The notes under the pieces were generated by a model, which ran no database searches, was not told the DNA's origin, and was given only the letters and a program-made list of their open reading frames with translations. From NCBI GenBank assembly GCA_903858475.1, contig CAIOIZ010000128.1, forward strand, positions 1 through 37,285: a stretch of 37,285 nt of DNA, read 5' to 3'. The position numbers and the translations under genes were made by a program. This document shows, one piece after another, positions 16,888 to 25,536 of the stretch (its first letter is position 1; each line of letters starts with the position of its first letter). This DNA comes from an uncultured Bacteroidota bacterium (GTDB taxonomy: Bacteria > Bacteroidota > Bacteroidia > Chitinophagales > Chitinophagaceae).

Positions 16888-18339
16888 TTAATGTTCATGC
16901 GCTACTTCTTCAATATAAAATTTCTCAGCATCCTTTTTCTCTGTCTCCGTCATTTTTACTTTATAGTTCTCGCCACTTGTCTTTAATACTGCCTTGATTT
17001 CAGCTACCGCAATTACTGGGAAGTATTTAGCGAATAAGAAGAAACAGAAGAAGAACAATCCGAATGTACCCAAGTAAAAACCAATTTCGTATATGCTTGG
17101 GCTATAGTAGGTACTCCAGCTAGAAGGAAGATAATCCCTGTACACAGAAGTAACAATGATAACAAAACGCTCGTACCACATACCAATATTCACTACAATA
17201 CTCATAAAGAAAGTAACGGTGATATTTCTTCTCAACTTACGGCTCCAGAATAACTGTGGCGATACCACATTACAGAACATCATCAACCAGTAGCTCCATC
17301 CATATGGACTAAATATATTGGCCCTGTTTTGACTGAATGCATACCACTCATATGGATTCTGTCCATACCATGCAATAAACAACTCGGTTAAATATGCACA
17401 ACCCACAATACTACCGGTTAATACAATTACCTTATTCATTGCTTCAATATGACCAATGGTAATATAATCGTGTAAAGCAAAAACTTTACGAAGAATAATC
17501 ATTAAGGTTTGCACCATCGCAAATCCACTAAAAATTGCACCCGCCACAAAATAAGGAGGGAAGATGGTAGTATGCCAACCCGGAATTACAGATGTAGCAA
17601 AGTCAAAAGATACAATCGTATGTACTGACAATACCAATGGTGTACTTAAACCAGCCAATACCAATGATAAACTTTCATGGCGTTGCCAGTGTTTGGTGCT
17701 TCCGCTCCATCCAAAAGAAGCTACCCCATAAAACATTTTTCTGAATTTGGTTTTTGCTCTATCTCTTACAGTAGCCAAATCTGGTAATAAACCAGAATAC
17801 CAGAATAATAACGAAACCGTAAAATAAGTAGAAATGGCAAACACGTCCCACAACAAAGGTGAGTTGAAGTTCACCCACAATGGTCCTCTTGTATTGGGAT
17901 AAGGAAGCACAAAGAATGCCATCCACACACGACCCATATGCCAAATCGGGAATTGACCGGCACAGATAACCGCAAAAATAGTCATCGCTTCAGCCGCACG
18001 GTTTACACCAGTACGCCATCCTTGACGGAACAATAACAAAATCGCAGAAATCAAGGTTCCAGCGTGACCGATACCGATCCACCATACGAAGTTGGTAATA
18101 TCCCAACCCCAACCAATGGTCTTATTCAAGTTCCACTGACCAATACCGTAAGTTACCTCACGATAAATACTGTAGACCCCGAACAAAAGCAAGAGCGCAC
18201 TAATAGTAAAACCAATATACCAAAGCCTGCTGGGCTTTGCTTCTATCGGCCTAATGATGTCTTCAGTTACCTGGTGGTAATCTTTGTCGCCATCTACCAG
18301 CGGCTCCCTAATCTGTGATTCGTATTTCAGTAATGACAT
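16888..18339 (-). CDS. actC: alternative complex III subunit ActC (NrfD-like, quinol site)
   Basis: This 483-residue NrfD/PsrC-family protein with about ten helices is the subunit in which menaquinol is thought to be oxidised in ACIII. Typical ActC blocks are NFVWWIGIGHAGTLISAILLLFRQ (split by helix ends), WRTGVNRAAEAMTIFAV and CAGQFPIWHMGRVWM. I start at the ATG at 18339 (MSLLKYES). The TTG 39 nt upstream would add an unlikely hydrophilic peptide. The last 30 residues are charged. It lies between actB and actD. Confidence 0.95.
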   Translation of the reverse strand: MSLLKYESQIREPLVDGDKDYHQVTEDIIRPIEAKPSRLWYIGFTISALLLLFGVYSIYREVTYGIGQWNLNKTIGWGWDITNFVWWIGIGHAGTLISAILLLFRQGWRTGVNRAAEAMTIFAVICAGQFPIWHMGRVWMAFFVLPYPNTRGPLWVNFNSPLLWDVFAISTYFTVSLLFWYSGLLPDLATVRDRAKTKFRKMFYGVASFGWSGSTKHWQRHESLSLVLAGLSTPLVLSVHTIVSFDFATSVIPGWHTTIFPPYFVAGAIFSGFAMVQTLMIILRKVFALHDYITIGHIEAMNKVIVLTGSIVGCAYLTELFIAWYGQNPYEWYAFSQNRANIFSPYGWSYWLMMFCNVVSPQLFWSRKLRRNITVTFFMSIVVNIGMWYERFVIIVTSVYRDYLPSSWSTYYSPSIYEIGFYLGTFGLFFFCFFLFAKYFPVIAVAEIKAVLKTSGENYKVKMTETEKKDAEKFYIEEVAHEH

Positions 18340-18456
18340 ATCTTTTATATGCTTTTGGCTGCAACCCGTTTTTCGCAAATTGCAACTTTGTTTTTATGCC
18401 GATTTATTAATAAGAACACAATAGTCATCATTTACTATTGAATCCTACATTTCTAA

Positions 18457-21400
18457 TTACGCTTTTTCTGCTGTAGCTTCTTCTGCAACACCTATATGCC
18501 TTTCAGTATTTCTGATTTTAGCCAGATAGCTAACGTTGGGCAATACGTGCAATTGCTCTAATACATAGAAGTTACGATGCTTCTGCTCTACATTTCTAAT
18601 CTTATAAACATCACTCTCTTGATCGTTCACATTACCAAAACTGATGGCATTGGTTGGACAAGCTTGCATACAAGCTGTTTTAACATTGCGCACCAATGCA
18701 GGATTTTGTTCTTTTTTAGCAGTCAATTTGCTGTCTTGCAAACGTTGTACACAGAAAGAACATTTTTCAATTACACCACGACTTCTAACGGTAACATCTG
18801 GATTCAACACCATTCTGGTTAAATCATCATTCATCTGCATTACAGATTCATTCATATCAACACCTATCAATGGTTGTTGGTTATCAGCAAAGCTATCAGC
18901 ACCCGTATAATCCAACCAGTTGAAACGACGTACTTTAAATGGACAGTTGTTGGCACAATACCTTGTTCCGATACACCTGTTATATGTCATTTGATTCAAC
19001 CCTTCACTGCTGTGATTGGTAGCGGCTACCGGACAAACGTTTTCGCAAGGTGCATTATCGCAATGTTGACAAAGCATCGGTTGGAAAACTACATCTGGAT
19101 TTTCAACAGATCCAGTGAAGTAACGATCGATGCGCAACCAATGCATTTCATGTGCACGTTGTACCTGCATCTTACCTACTACACTCACATTGTTTTCAGC
19201 AGTACAAGCTACTACGCAAGCACTACAGCCAGTACAAGTATTTAAGTCGATGCTCATTCCCCATTTAATACCTGGCTTCACAAAGTCAGGATAAATTGTA
19301 GCATCTTTTACAAAATCTTTTCTTCCATCAGGACCAGCAGCCAGTGTCAACGCTTCTCTTTCATCGTTCACTTCTTTCAACACCTCTTCTGGATTTTTCT
19401 GGTATGCTTCAAGGTTAGTCTCATGTAAAATAGGACGACTTTCTGTAAAACCATGCACCTGCGTTTGTGCCAGCGGGTAAGTTTTGTCTGTCTTTTCAAG
19501 TTTTACTTCCGCGCTATAAATAATGCTGGTACCATCAAACCCAACCAGCGGATACGCATTTTGTCCAGCACCATTGGCAGAACGACCAATGTATTCAGCT
19601 GTTTTAGCAGCATCCGCACTTTGTCTTCCATAACCCAATGCCACTGATACTACTTTGCTATGATTACCAGGTACAATCAATACAGGCAATTCCAATGATT
19701 TGCCGTTCACCGTCAGTTTCACCACCGGTTTTTCGGGTGTTACTTCGTATTTATCTGATTGACGTTGATCCTTGCCCATGATATCGATGCCAATTACTTC
19801 TTTGGCAAGGGCCGGACTCATTACTGCATAATTGTCCCAGGTTACTTTACTAATAGGATCTGGTAATTCTTGCAACCAAGGGTTGTTGGCTTGGTTACCA
19901 TCACCAATTGATACTTTTTGATAAAAAGCAATTTCAAATGCACCCGCTTTAACAGCTGCCACTTTTGCTTTTGCTTCTTCTAGTTTAGCTGCATTGAAAG
20001 TACCTGCAGCTACTGTTGGAGCAGTAGGTTCTACAACCCCATCCTGCAAGGCTTTATCATAAGCCCCAGCCAATTTGCCTGTCCAATATGTTTTAAAATA
20101 GGTCTCGTAATTAACAGGATTTCCAGCCCATTTCAATAAGGATGTTTGGAAATACCTGGTTTTGAATAAAGGATAAATGGTAGGTTGTTGTAAACTGATA
20201 TAACCTGTTTTAGGTTCTGCATCACCCCAACTTTCTAACCAATGGTGAGAAGGTATAATATACTTACACAGTTCCGTTGTTTCATCCAATGTAGCACTGA
20301 AAGAAACGGTAACAGGTAATTTACTGATGGCTTCTCCTAGTTTCTTACCATCACTATAATTATATACAGGGTTAGCACCATATACGAACAAGGCACCAAC
20401 AGTACCTGCATTAATATCAGCTACTAATTTTGCAAATTCAGTATCGTTACCATTGCGATAATTGCTCGTGATTGACCAGTTAATGGTTTTACCTCCTGCA
20501 CCAATTGCCTCGTTGATGGCATTTACTACAACCTGCACATTCACATCGTTGCTACCACTTACTACCAAGGCTTCGCCATTGGCAGCCTTCAATTTTTCAG
20601 CAGCCAACACAATACCCTCATTTAATTTTTTATCAGTAAAAGAAGGAGCAGTACCAGCCAATGCATTTAATAAGGCAAGGGCAACCGCACCTGTTTGAGA
20701 AGGCATATGTACAAAACGATCATCGGCATTAGAACCAGTAAGGCTCAGCATGCTTTCAAATTGAATATGACGATTCATTTCGGGTTTTTCGCCCTTGATT
20801 TTTCTATTGCTTGCATATTGAGCAGAAAATTCAACCGGGCTCAACCAGCTACCAAGAAAATCAGCACCTAAGCTTACAATTACTTTAGCAGCATCAAAAT
20901 GATAAGATGGAATAGCTCTTTTACCATAACAAGCTTCATTGGCACTTAATATACCATGATAGCTAACCGCATCGTATTGTACATGACGGCTACCTGGGAA
21001 TTTTGCTAAAAATTCACTGATTATTTGTAAGGTAGAAGGTGAATGAATGGTGGAAGTTAACAAAGCCACTTGTTTACCAGCGATGGCATCTCCTACCAAT
21101 TTATCGAAATTATCAAAACTGCTTACTTCTTTAAAATCGCGACCCTCTTTTTGAAGTGGATGACGCAAGCGAGTGGTATCGTACAAATCTAATACAGAAG
21201 CCTGTGCTTGTGCATTGGTACCACCCTTGGTAATAGTACTCAACTCGTTTCCTTCAATTTTAATGGGGCGACCATCGCGTTGTTTTACCACAACAGGTAC
21301 GGTATCTCCACCATTAACATAAGTGCTAGCATAATAATTGGCAACACCTGGAATAAGATCTTCTGGTTTTTGCAAATAGGGAACTGCCTTACGAACAGGA

Positions 21401-21609
21401 ATTTCGCAACTGGCCGCAACAGCAGCAGCAGCGGTACTAAATCCAAGATATTTTAGAAAATCTCTTCTGGGCGTTTTGGCATCCAACAAACCTTTATCTT
21501 CTAGGTCTGCCAATGGAAGCAACTCCTCTTTAAATTCATTTTTGTTTGCCTGCTCAAAACCTTCTGTGTGGTTTAGCTCACCAAAACTTTGCCAGTACTT
21601 TTTATTCAT
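18457..21609 (-). CDS. actB: alternative complex III subunit ActB (molybdopterin-oxidoreductase-like plus Fe-S)
   Basis: This 1050-residue protein fuses a molybdopterin-oxidoreductase-like domain, which has no Mo cofactor in characterised ACIII, to a four-cluster ferredoxin domain. A Tat signal is present near residue 48 (TPRRDFLKYLGFSTAAAA), which exports the folded protein. The Fe-S part starts near residue 790: CTGCSACVVAC, CQHCDNAPCENVCP, CIGTRYCANNCPF, then CSFC and CMQACP. The second Cys of the third motif is Thr (CIGTRYC), which fits the [3Fe-4S] cluster known from ACIII, beside three [4Fe-4S]. Electrons from ActC would move through these clusters toward ActA. It lies 99 nt after actA. 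Confidence 0.95.
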   Translation of the reverse strand: MNKKYWQSFGELNHTEGFEQANKNEFKEELLPLADLEDKGLLDAKTPRRDFLKYLGFSTAAAAVAASCEIPVRKAVPYLQKPEDLIPGVANYYASTYVNGGDTVPVVVKQRDGRPIKIEGNELSTITKGGTNAQAQASVLDLYDTTRLRHPLQKEGRDFKEVSSFDNFDKLVGDAIAGKQVALLTSTIHSPSTLQIISEFLAKFPGSRHVQYDAVSYHGILSANEACYGKRAIPSYHFDAAKVIVSLGADFLGSWLSPVEFSAQYASNRKIKGEKPEMNRHIQFESMLSLTGSNADDRFVHMPSQTGAVALALLNALAGTAPSFTDKKLNEGIVLAAEKLKAANGEALVVSGSNDVNVQVVVNAINEAIGAGGKTINWSITSNYRNGNDTEFAKLVADINAGTVGALFVYGANPVYNYSDGKKLGEAISKLPVTVSFSATLDETTELCKYIIPSHHWLESWGDAEPKTGYISLQQPTIYPLFKTRYFQTSLLKWAGNPVNYETYFKTYWTGKLAGAYDKALQDGVVEPTAPTVAAGTFNAAKLEEAKAKVAAVKAGAFEIAFYQKVSIGDGNQANNPWLQELPDPISKVTWDNYAVMSPALAKEVIGIDIMGKDQRQSDKYEVTPEKPVVKLTVNGKSLELPVLIVPGNHSKVVSVALGYGRQSADAAKTAEYIGRSANGAGQNAYPLVGFDGTSIIYSAEVKLEKTDKTYPLAQTQVHGFTESRPILHETNLEAYQKNPEEVLKEVNDEREALTLAAGPDGRKDFVKDATIYPDFVKPGIKWGMSIDLNTCTGCSACVVACTAENNVSVVGKMQVQRAHEMHWLRIDRYFTGSVENPDVVFQPMLCQHCDNAPCENVCPVAATNHSSEGLNQMTYNRCIGTRYCANNCPFKVRRFNWLDYTGADSFADNQQPLIGVDMNESVMQMNDDLTRMVLNPDVTVRSRGVIEKCSFCVQRLQDSKLTAKKEQNPALVRNVKTACMQACPTNAISFGNVNDQESDVYKIRNVEQKHRNFYVLEQLHVLPNVSYLAKIRNTERHIGVAEEATAEKA

Positions 21610-21708
21610 AATATGATAATTCGAAAATGTAAAAATTTGAAATAATAGTGAGCATCATCCGTTCAATGTTACTCTTTATTTTTTTCTCAAACTTGCTATT
21701 TGCTTATT

Positions 21709-22998
21709 TTAATAGTGACATTTCTGACACTCTGTTCCACCAATTTTTTCTACGGTAACGCTATCTAGTTTGCCACTCTTAATATCATTGTGGAACTTCT
21801 CGTAAATACTGTAGAATTTATTGCCGCTACTATCTGCCTTATTGTAAAAATCAACCTTGGTTGTTCTATGACAATTGATACACCAACCCATGCTTAAAGT
21901 GCTGAACTGATATACTTCAGGCATTTCCTGAATATTACCATGACAGGTTTGACATTGCTGCTTACCTACTTTAACGTGTTGACTATGATTGAAATAAACG
22001 TGATCGGGTAGATTGTGAATTTTAATCCAAGGAATTTCTGTAGCACCATCTGGTACTCCATCTCCGTTATTATCTGGATTATAAGTTTTGGTATCAGCAT
22101 TCCAGCCTGCGTATTTATACAATTTTTGAATTTCAGCAGTTCCATCTACTGGAGTACCATCTGCTCTTAGCAATGCTTCACTTTCTTTTGCATATTCTTT
22201 AATGCCTTTGTGACAATTCATACAAATATTTACAGAAGGAATATTGGCATGTTTGCTATCCTGTGCACCGCCATGGCAATACAAACAACTGATTTGGTTG
22301 GTGCCGGCATGTACTTTATGAGAATAAAAGATAGGTTGCTCTGGTTGATAATTTTGCTGACGACCCGTTCCAATAGCGGCTTCCATGAAGAAGTAACCAG
22401 CTAAAGCTGCAAGGGCCAATACCAAAATCATTAAATATGATTTATTGCGATAGAATGGAATCGGCTCACTGCGGCGGATATCATCTTTTTCGTCACTTAA
22501 CTTACGAAGACTACCGTTAACCTGCACCAACGTGAAGATAACAAAGGCCAATATCAGGGTAAGAATGCCATATAATAAAGAGTGATCTTCTTCTTGTCCA
22601 CCAGCTGCTGCTTGTGGTACAGGAGGTGTATACTTGTCTGCCCAATCCAAAATGGCATCAATGTCGGCCTTACTTACCTGAGACTCAGGAAAAGGGGTCA
22701 TCACTGCACCATACTTGGCTTTCAGTGCCTTGGCATAGGGGTCGGTTTCTACCATGCTGGTAGTATTGGCCACCCACTTGTATACCCAGTCAGCAGGCAA
22801 TCCTGCTGCAGCTTGTCTTTCCTTTGCCCCTTTTAGTTGCGGACCGGACAAATCGCCAATAGGCTTATGACAGGCAGCACATTTTGCTTTAAAAATGGCT
22901 TCGCCATCGGCAGCTAAAATACTATTGGAAAAAAGTAAGGAAACAACAATGAGAAGACCTGTAAATACTCTCTTTACGTTTTGGCTTATGCAACTCAT
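21709..22998 (-). CDS. actA: alternative complex III subunit ActA, six-haem cytochrome c
   Basis: This 429-residue multihaem subunit is the first gene of the respiratory operon. After a signal peptide (cleavage likely near residue 30) comes a monohaem cytochrome c domain with CAACH at residues 40-44. A membrane helix (LLYGILTLILAFVIFTLVQV), a short charged loop and a second helix (MILVLALAALAGYFFMEAAI) follow. The periplasmic pentahaem domain then shows CLYCH, CMNCH, CQTCH, CINCH and CQKCH, the last at the C-terminus. The pentahaem domain is standard for ActA; the extra N-terminal domain makes six haems, so the complex with ActE would have seven. Confidence 0.94.
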   Translation of the reverse strand: MSCISQNVKRVFTGLLIVVSLLFSNSILAADGEAIFKAKCAACHKPIGDLSGPQLKGAKERQAAAGLPADWVYKWVANTTSMVETDPYAKALKAKYGAVMTPFPESQVSKADIDAILDWADKYTPPVPQAAAGGQEEDHSLLYGILTLILAFVIFTLVQVNGSLRKLSDEKDDIRRSEPIPFYRNKSYLMILVLALAALAGYFFMEAAIGTGRQQNYQPEQPIFYSHKVHAGTNQISCLYCHGGAQDSKHANIPSVNICMNCHKGIKEYAKESEALLRADGTPVDGTAEIQKLYKYAGWNADTKTYNPDNNGDGVPDGATEIPWIKIHNLPDHVYFNHSQHVKVGKQQCQTCHGNIQEMPEVYQFSTLSMGWCINCHRTTKVDFYNKADSSGNKFYSIYEKFHNDIKSGKLDSVTVEKIGGTECQKCHY

Positions 22999-23043
22999 AC
23001 AGTTTGGTCGGGGCTAATGTGGAAAAATATCCTTTTAAAGTTG

Positions 23044-23051
23044 CAAATTTA
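23044..23051 (-). promoter_or_regulatory. promoter of the act-cta operon
   Basis: On the minus strand this reads TAAATTTG, an exact TAnnTTTG match. A TTG 22 nt upstream (23074-23076 complement) can serve as the -33 element. Transcription would start about 40 nt before the actA ATG. No other good promoter is seen inside the operon down to the terminator at 8041. Confidence 0.5.
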
Positions 23052-23201
23052 AGGGACGACGTTCACAATATATCAACATTGTTAAAATTTTTTTTTCCTT
23101 TACTGGCGTGGGTTTCAAGGGATTTGATGAAAAGAGGGAAGCAGATTGTCATGTTTCTGTAAACAGATAAAAATATTCTCCATATTCACAAATTTTTGTT
23201 T

Positions 23202-23209
23202 CACTTTTG
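23202..23209 (+). promoter_or_regulatory. -7-like element before the membrane-PurN gene
   Basis: CACTTTTG is one mismatch from TAnnTTTG and ends 4 nt before the ATG at 23214. This is the same close spacing as at trmB, so a leaderless transcript is likely if it is used. Confidence 0.3.
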
Positions 23210-23213
23210 CCGC

Positions 23214-24104
23214 ATGTTTAGAAAATGGCAGGAAAAATGGCAGGTGACTAGCCTGCAGCTGGTTTTAATCATAGCCACTTTTGCGCTGGGAGGTAGCCTG
23301 TGCGGATGGTTAGGCAGACAACTGTTATTGCTCACCGGATTAGATAAAGGACTGTTTTGGTTTATATTATATATAGTATTAATCAGCCTTCTTTGGCCAG
23401 TTTCGGTATTATTAATGAGTATACCGCTGGGCCAGTTTCGGTTTTTCTCAAAATATGTCGGACGTATTGTCGGACGGTTTAGGAAAAAGAAGGTAGCTGA
23501 CAGCAGCACAAATACTGAGAAATCGCCCTCCTATCTGGCCATTTTTGCCAGCGGCGCAGGTAGCAATGCCCTTAAAATTATTGAGTCCTTAAAAAATAAT
23601 GAGCAAATAAAGGTTGCCTTAATTGTATGCAATAAACCCGGATCCGGGGTAATTCAAATTGCAGCCGCACATCAAATTCCGGTTCTTTTGATAGAAAAAG
23701 AAAGGTTTTTTAAGAAAGATGCCTATTTATCTGCCTTAGAGGAATATAAAATTGATTTTATTGTACTAGCCGGATTTTTATGGAAGATTCCAGCCTTTTT
23801 GATTAAGGCCTATCCTAAAAAAATAATCAATATTCATCCAGCCCTCTTACCCGCTTATGGCGGCAAGGGCATGTATGGTCATTTTGTACATGAAGCCGTC
23901 ATTGCCAATAAGGAATCTCGCTCGGGCATTAGTATTCATTATGTAGATGAACTATACGATCACGGTGAAATTATTTTTCAGGCCGACTGCGCCCTAACAG
24001 CAACGGATACCCCCGAAACCCTTGCGGCCAAGATACATGCATTGGAACACGCCCATTTTCCAGGTATTGTAATAGCAACAATAGAAAAGCAAAGAGCCTG
24101 TTAA
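23214..24104 (+). CDS. purN: membrane domain fused to phosphoribosylglycinamide formyltransferase
   Basis: This 296-residue protein has two parts. Residues 1-92 contain two membrane helices (near 14-40 and 47-70) separated by GRQLLLLTGLDKG and ending in a basic stretch (FRKKKVA); I read this as a DUF6787-like domain. Residues 107-296 are a full PurN domain, which adds a formyl group from 10-formyl-tetrahydrofolate to GAR in purine synthesis. It shows AIFASGAGSNALKIIE, catalytic Asn and His in NIHPALLPAYGG near 205, and catalytic Asp in YDHGE near 247. No Met lies near the junction, so a separate PurN start is unlikely. The ATG at 23214 is preferred to a TTG at 23196. It is divergent from actA. 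Confidence 0.85.
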   Translation: MFRKWQEKWQVTSLQLVLIIATFALGGSLCGWLGRQLLLLTGLDKGLFWFILYIVLISLLWPVSVLLMSIPLGQFRFFSKYVGRIVGRFRKKKVADSSTNTEKSPSYLAIFASGAGSNALKIIESLKNNEQIKVALIVCNKPGSGVIQIAAAHQIPVLLIEKERFFKKDAYLSALEEYKIDFIVLAGFLWKIPAFLIKAYPKKIINIHPALLPAYGGKGMYGHFVHEAVIANKESRSGISIHYVDELYDHGEIIFQADCALTATDTPETLAAKIHALEHAHFPGIVIATIEKQRAC

Positions 24105-24171
24105 AAACGGACAGCTGTTTTATCATTTGTTTTTGTTGGCGTAATATTACCGCTTAAATCAGGACTGTAAT

Positions 24172-24912
24172 TTGAGGAAGGGAATTTCCATATTTTTTTT
24201 ATGCTTTGCCGGCCTTTCAACCAAATTGAATGCCCAGTTGATTATTACAGGCACCGTGTATGATTCTTCTAAAATAAATTTCATTCCCGATGTGCGAGTG
24301 GTAAGTACCGGTGGACTATTTGCCATTACCGATAGTTTGGGTATCTATCGGATACGAGTAAACGAAAAGGATTCCATCTATTTCGTTTATAAAAATAAGC
24401 CTACTCAAAAATTTTCAGTAAAGCTGATCATTAACCCCCAACAATTTGATATATCACTTAAAACAACCTACAGAGGAAAATACAGTCTCATGAAAGAGGT
24501 AACTGTGTTTTCAAAATCTTACCGACAAGATAGTTTGGAGAACCGGCAGACCTATGCCAGAATTTTTAACCACCAGCGGCCAGGCATCAAAACCAATATT
24601 GGAACAGATGGAGTAGTGGGTGCCGACCCCAATGAAATTATCAACCTATTTCGATTTAAAAGAAATAAACAATTGCGCAAATTTCAATTACGGCTAGAGG
24701 AAGAGGAAAAAGAAAACTATATCAATTATCGATTCAATAAAATACTCATCAAAAGAATTACTCACTTGCAAGGAGCACAATTAGATTATTTTCTACTGCG
24801 CTATCGCCCCAACTATGATTTTTTGATGCAAGCTGATGAACTAACTTTTAATCAATACGTCTTGAATTGTAGCTATGAATATAAAATAGCGCAATTACAA
24901 AAAACACCCTAA
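24172..24912 (+). CDS. secreted protein with carboxypeptidase-regulatory-like domain, unknown role
   Basis: This 246-residue protein starts with a signal peptide (ISIFFLCFAGLSTKLNAQ, cleavage after NAQ). It then has a beta-sandwich of the CarboxypepD_reg type (ITGTVYDSSKINFIPDVRVVS, then DSLGIYRIRVNEKDSIYFVYK). The C-terminal half is basic and probably helical (LFRFKRNKQLRKFQLRLEEE, KRITHLQGAQLDYFLLRYRP). The start is a TTG: no ATG or GTG exists between the in-frame stop at 24142 and the signal sequence. Such proteins are common in Bacteroidota envelopes, and the role is unknown. It is 67 nt after purN. Confidence 0.7.
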   Translation: MRKGISIFFLCFAGLSTKLNAQLIITGTVYDSSKINFIPDVRVVSTGGLFAITDSLGIYRIRVNEKDSIYFVYKNKPTQKFSVKLIINPQQFDISLKTTYRGKYSLMKEVTVFSKSYRQDSLENRQTYARIFNHQRPGIKTNIGTDGVVGADPNEIINLFRFKRNKQLRKFQLRLEEEEKENYINYRFNKILIKRITHLQGAQLDYFLLRYRPNYDFLMQADELTFNQYVLNCSYEYKIAQLQKTP

Positions 24913-24928
24913 TTAATATTCAGCACCA

Positions 24929-25081
24929 CTGGCGCAAGTCTTCCGATAGGATGACTTGTGCCGACTTAACCTGCCGGACTGTGTCCGGATTTTGATTAAT
25001 ATTCATCACTTATAGCTTAACTCCCGATGCAATCGGGCTGGATTAATAGACACAGGTGATCCTACAGAACACCTGCGCCAG
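24929..25081. repeat. structured intergenic repeat, copy 1
   Basis: This copy is bounded by CTGGCGCA and TGCGCCAG, an 8-bp inverted repeat. Inside are four hairpins. The first is a 32-nt one at 24931-24962 (GGCGCAAGTC paired with GACTTGTGCC, inner TCC-GATA-GGA). The others are CCGGAC-TGT-GTCCGG at 24974-24988, CCCGAT-GCA-ATCGGG at 25023-25037, and CAGGTG/CACCTG at 25053-25075. No open reading frame is present. It looks like a dispersed or mobile non-coding repeat, or a structured RNA. Confidence 0.85.
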
Positions 25082-25097
25082 AAAATGCATCTTAGTG

Positions 25098-25247
25098 CTG
25101 GCGCAAGTCTTCCGATAGGATGACTTGTGCCGACTTAATCTGCCGGACTGTGTCCGGATTTTGATTAATATTCATCACTTATAGCTTAACTCCCGATGCA
25201 ATCGGGCTGGATCGGTAGACACAGGTGATCCTACAGAACACCTGCGC
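25098..25247. repeat. structured intergenic repeat, copy 2
   Basis: This is a second copy of the element at 24929-25081, in the same orientation and offset by 169 nt. Over the 148 aligned bases it differs at about four positions: one C/T near 25139 and a three-base block, TAA to CGG, near 25213-25215. All four hairpin stems are intact. The two copies are separated by about 20 nt of unrelated sequence. The right end runs into the A-tract of the terminator at 25247-25280 and lacks the last bases of the outer inverted repeat. Confidence 0.85.
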
Positions 25248-25280
25248 AAAAAAAGAATGGCAGCCTAGAAAAGCCGCCAT
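25247..25280 (-). terminator. Rho-independent terminator facing the TonB receptor gene
   Basis: On the minus strand ATGGCGGC and GCTGCCAT form an 8-bp stem (one G-T pair) with an 8-nt loop, followed by TCTTTTTTT. It lies 257 nt downstream of the TonB receptor stop, so that transcript would have a long 3' end. Confidence 0.65.
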
Positions 25281-25536
25281 GTTTATCATATAAACCAAAA
25301 CTATTCCTACATGTGCTCAATATGAGACTTAGTAAAGACCTGTAGGGTGAATCTCTACATAATATTTTTACTAAATTAAAGTCAAGGGGAAGATTAATTA
25401 GATGTTTGACTATATAGCATTTAGCATAACAAAGGTTTCAATTATTTTGGAAACATTGAATGACTTGCATTAATAAAATATATGATTCATATCATATACT
25501 ATTTCACTTTGTTATTCACCAATTAGAAGTTTACTA
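25281..25536. other. AT-rich gene-free stretch
   Basis: This would be the 3' untranslated part of the TonB receptor transcript. It contains an inverted repeat ATATGAT-TCAT-ATCATAT near 25480-25497, another TGTAG/CTACA near 25341-25359, and a direct repeat ATTAGAAGTT (25522 and 25536). No coding region is supported. Confidence 0.4.

Noticed and set aside
24929..25247. CRISPR array
   Set aside because: Only two units of about 150 bp with internal hairpins and one spacer of about 20 nt; unit size and number do not fit, and no cas genes are present.
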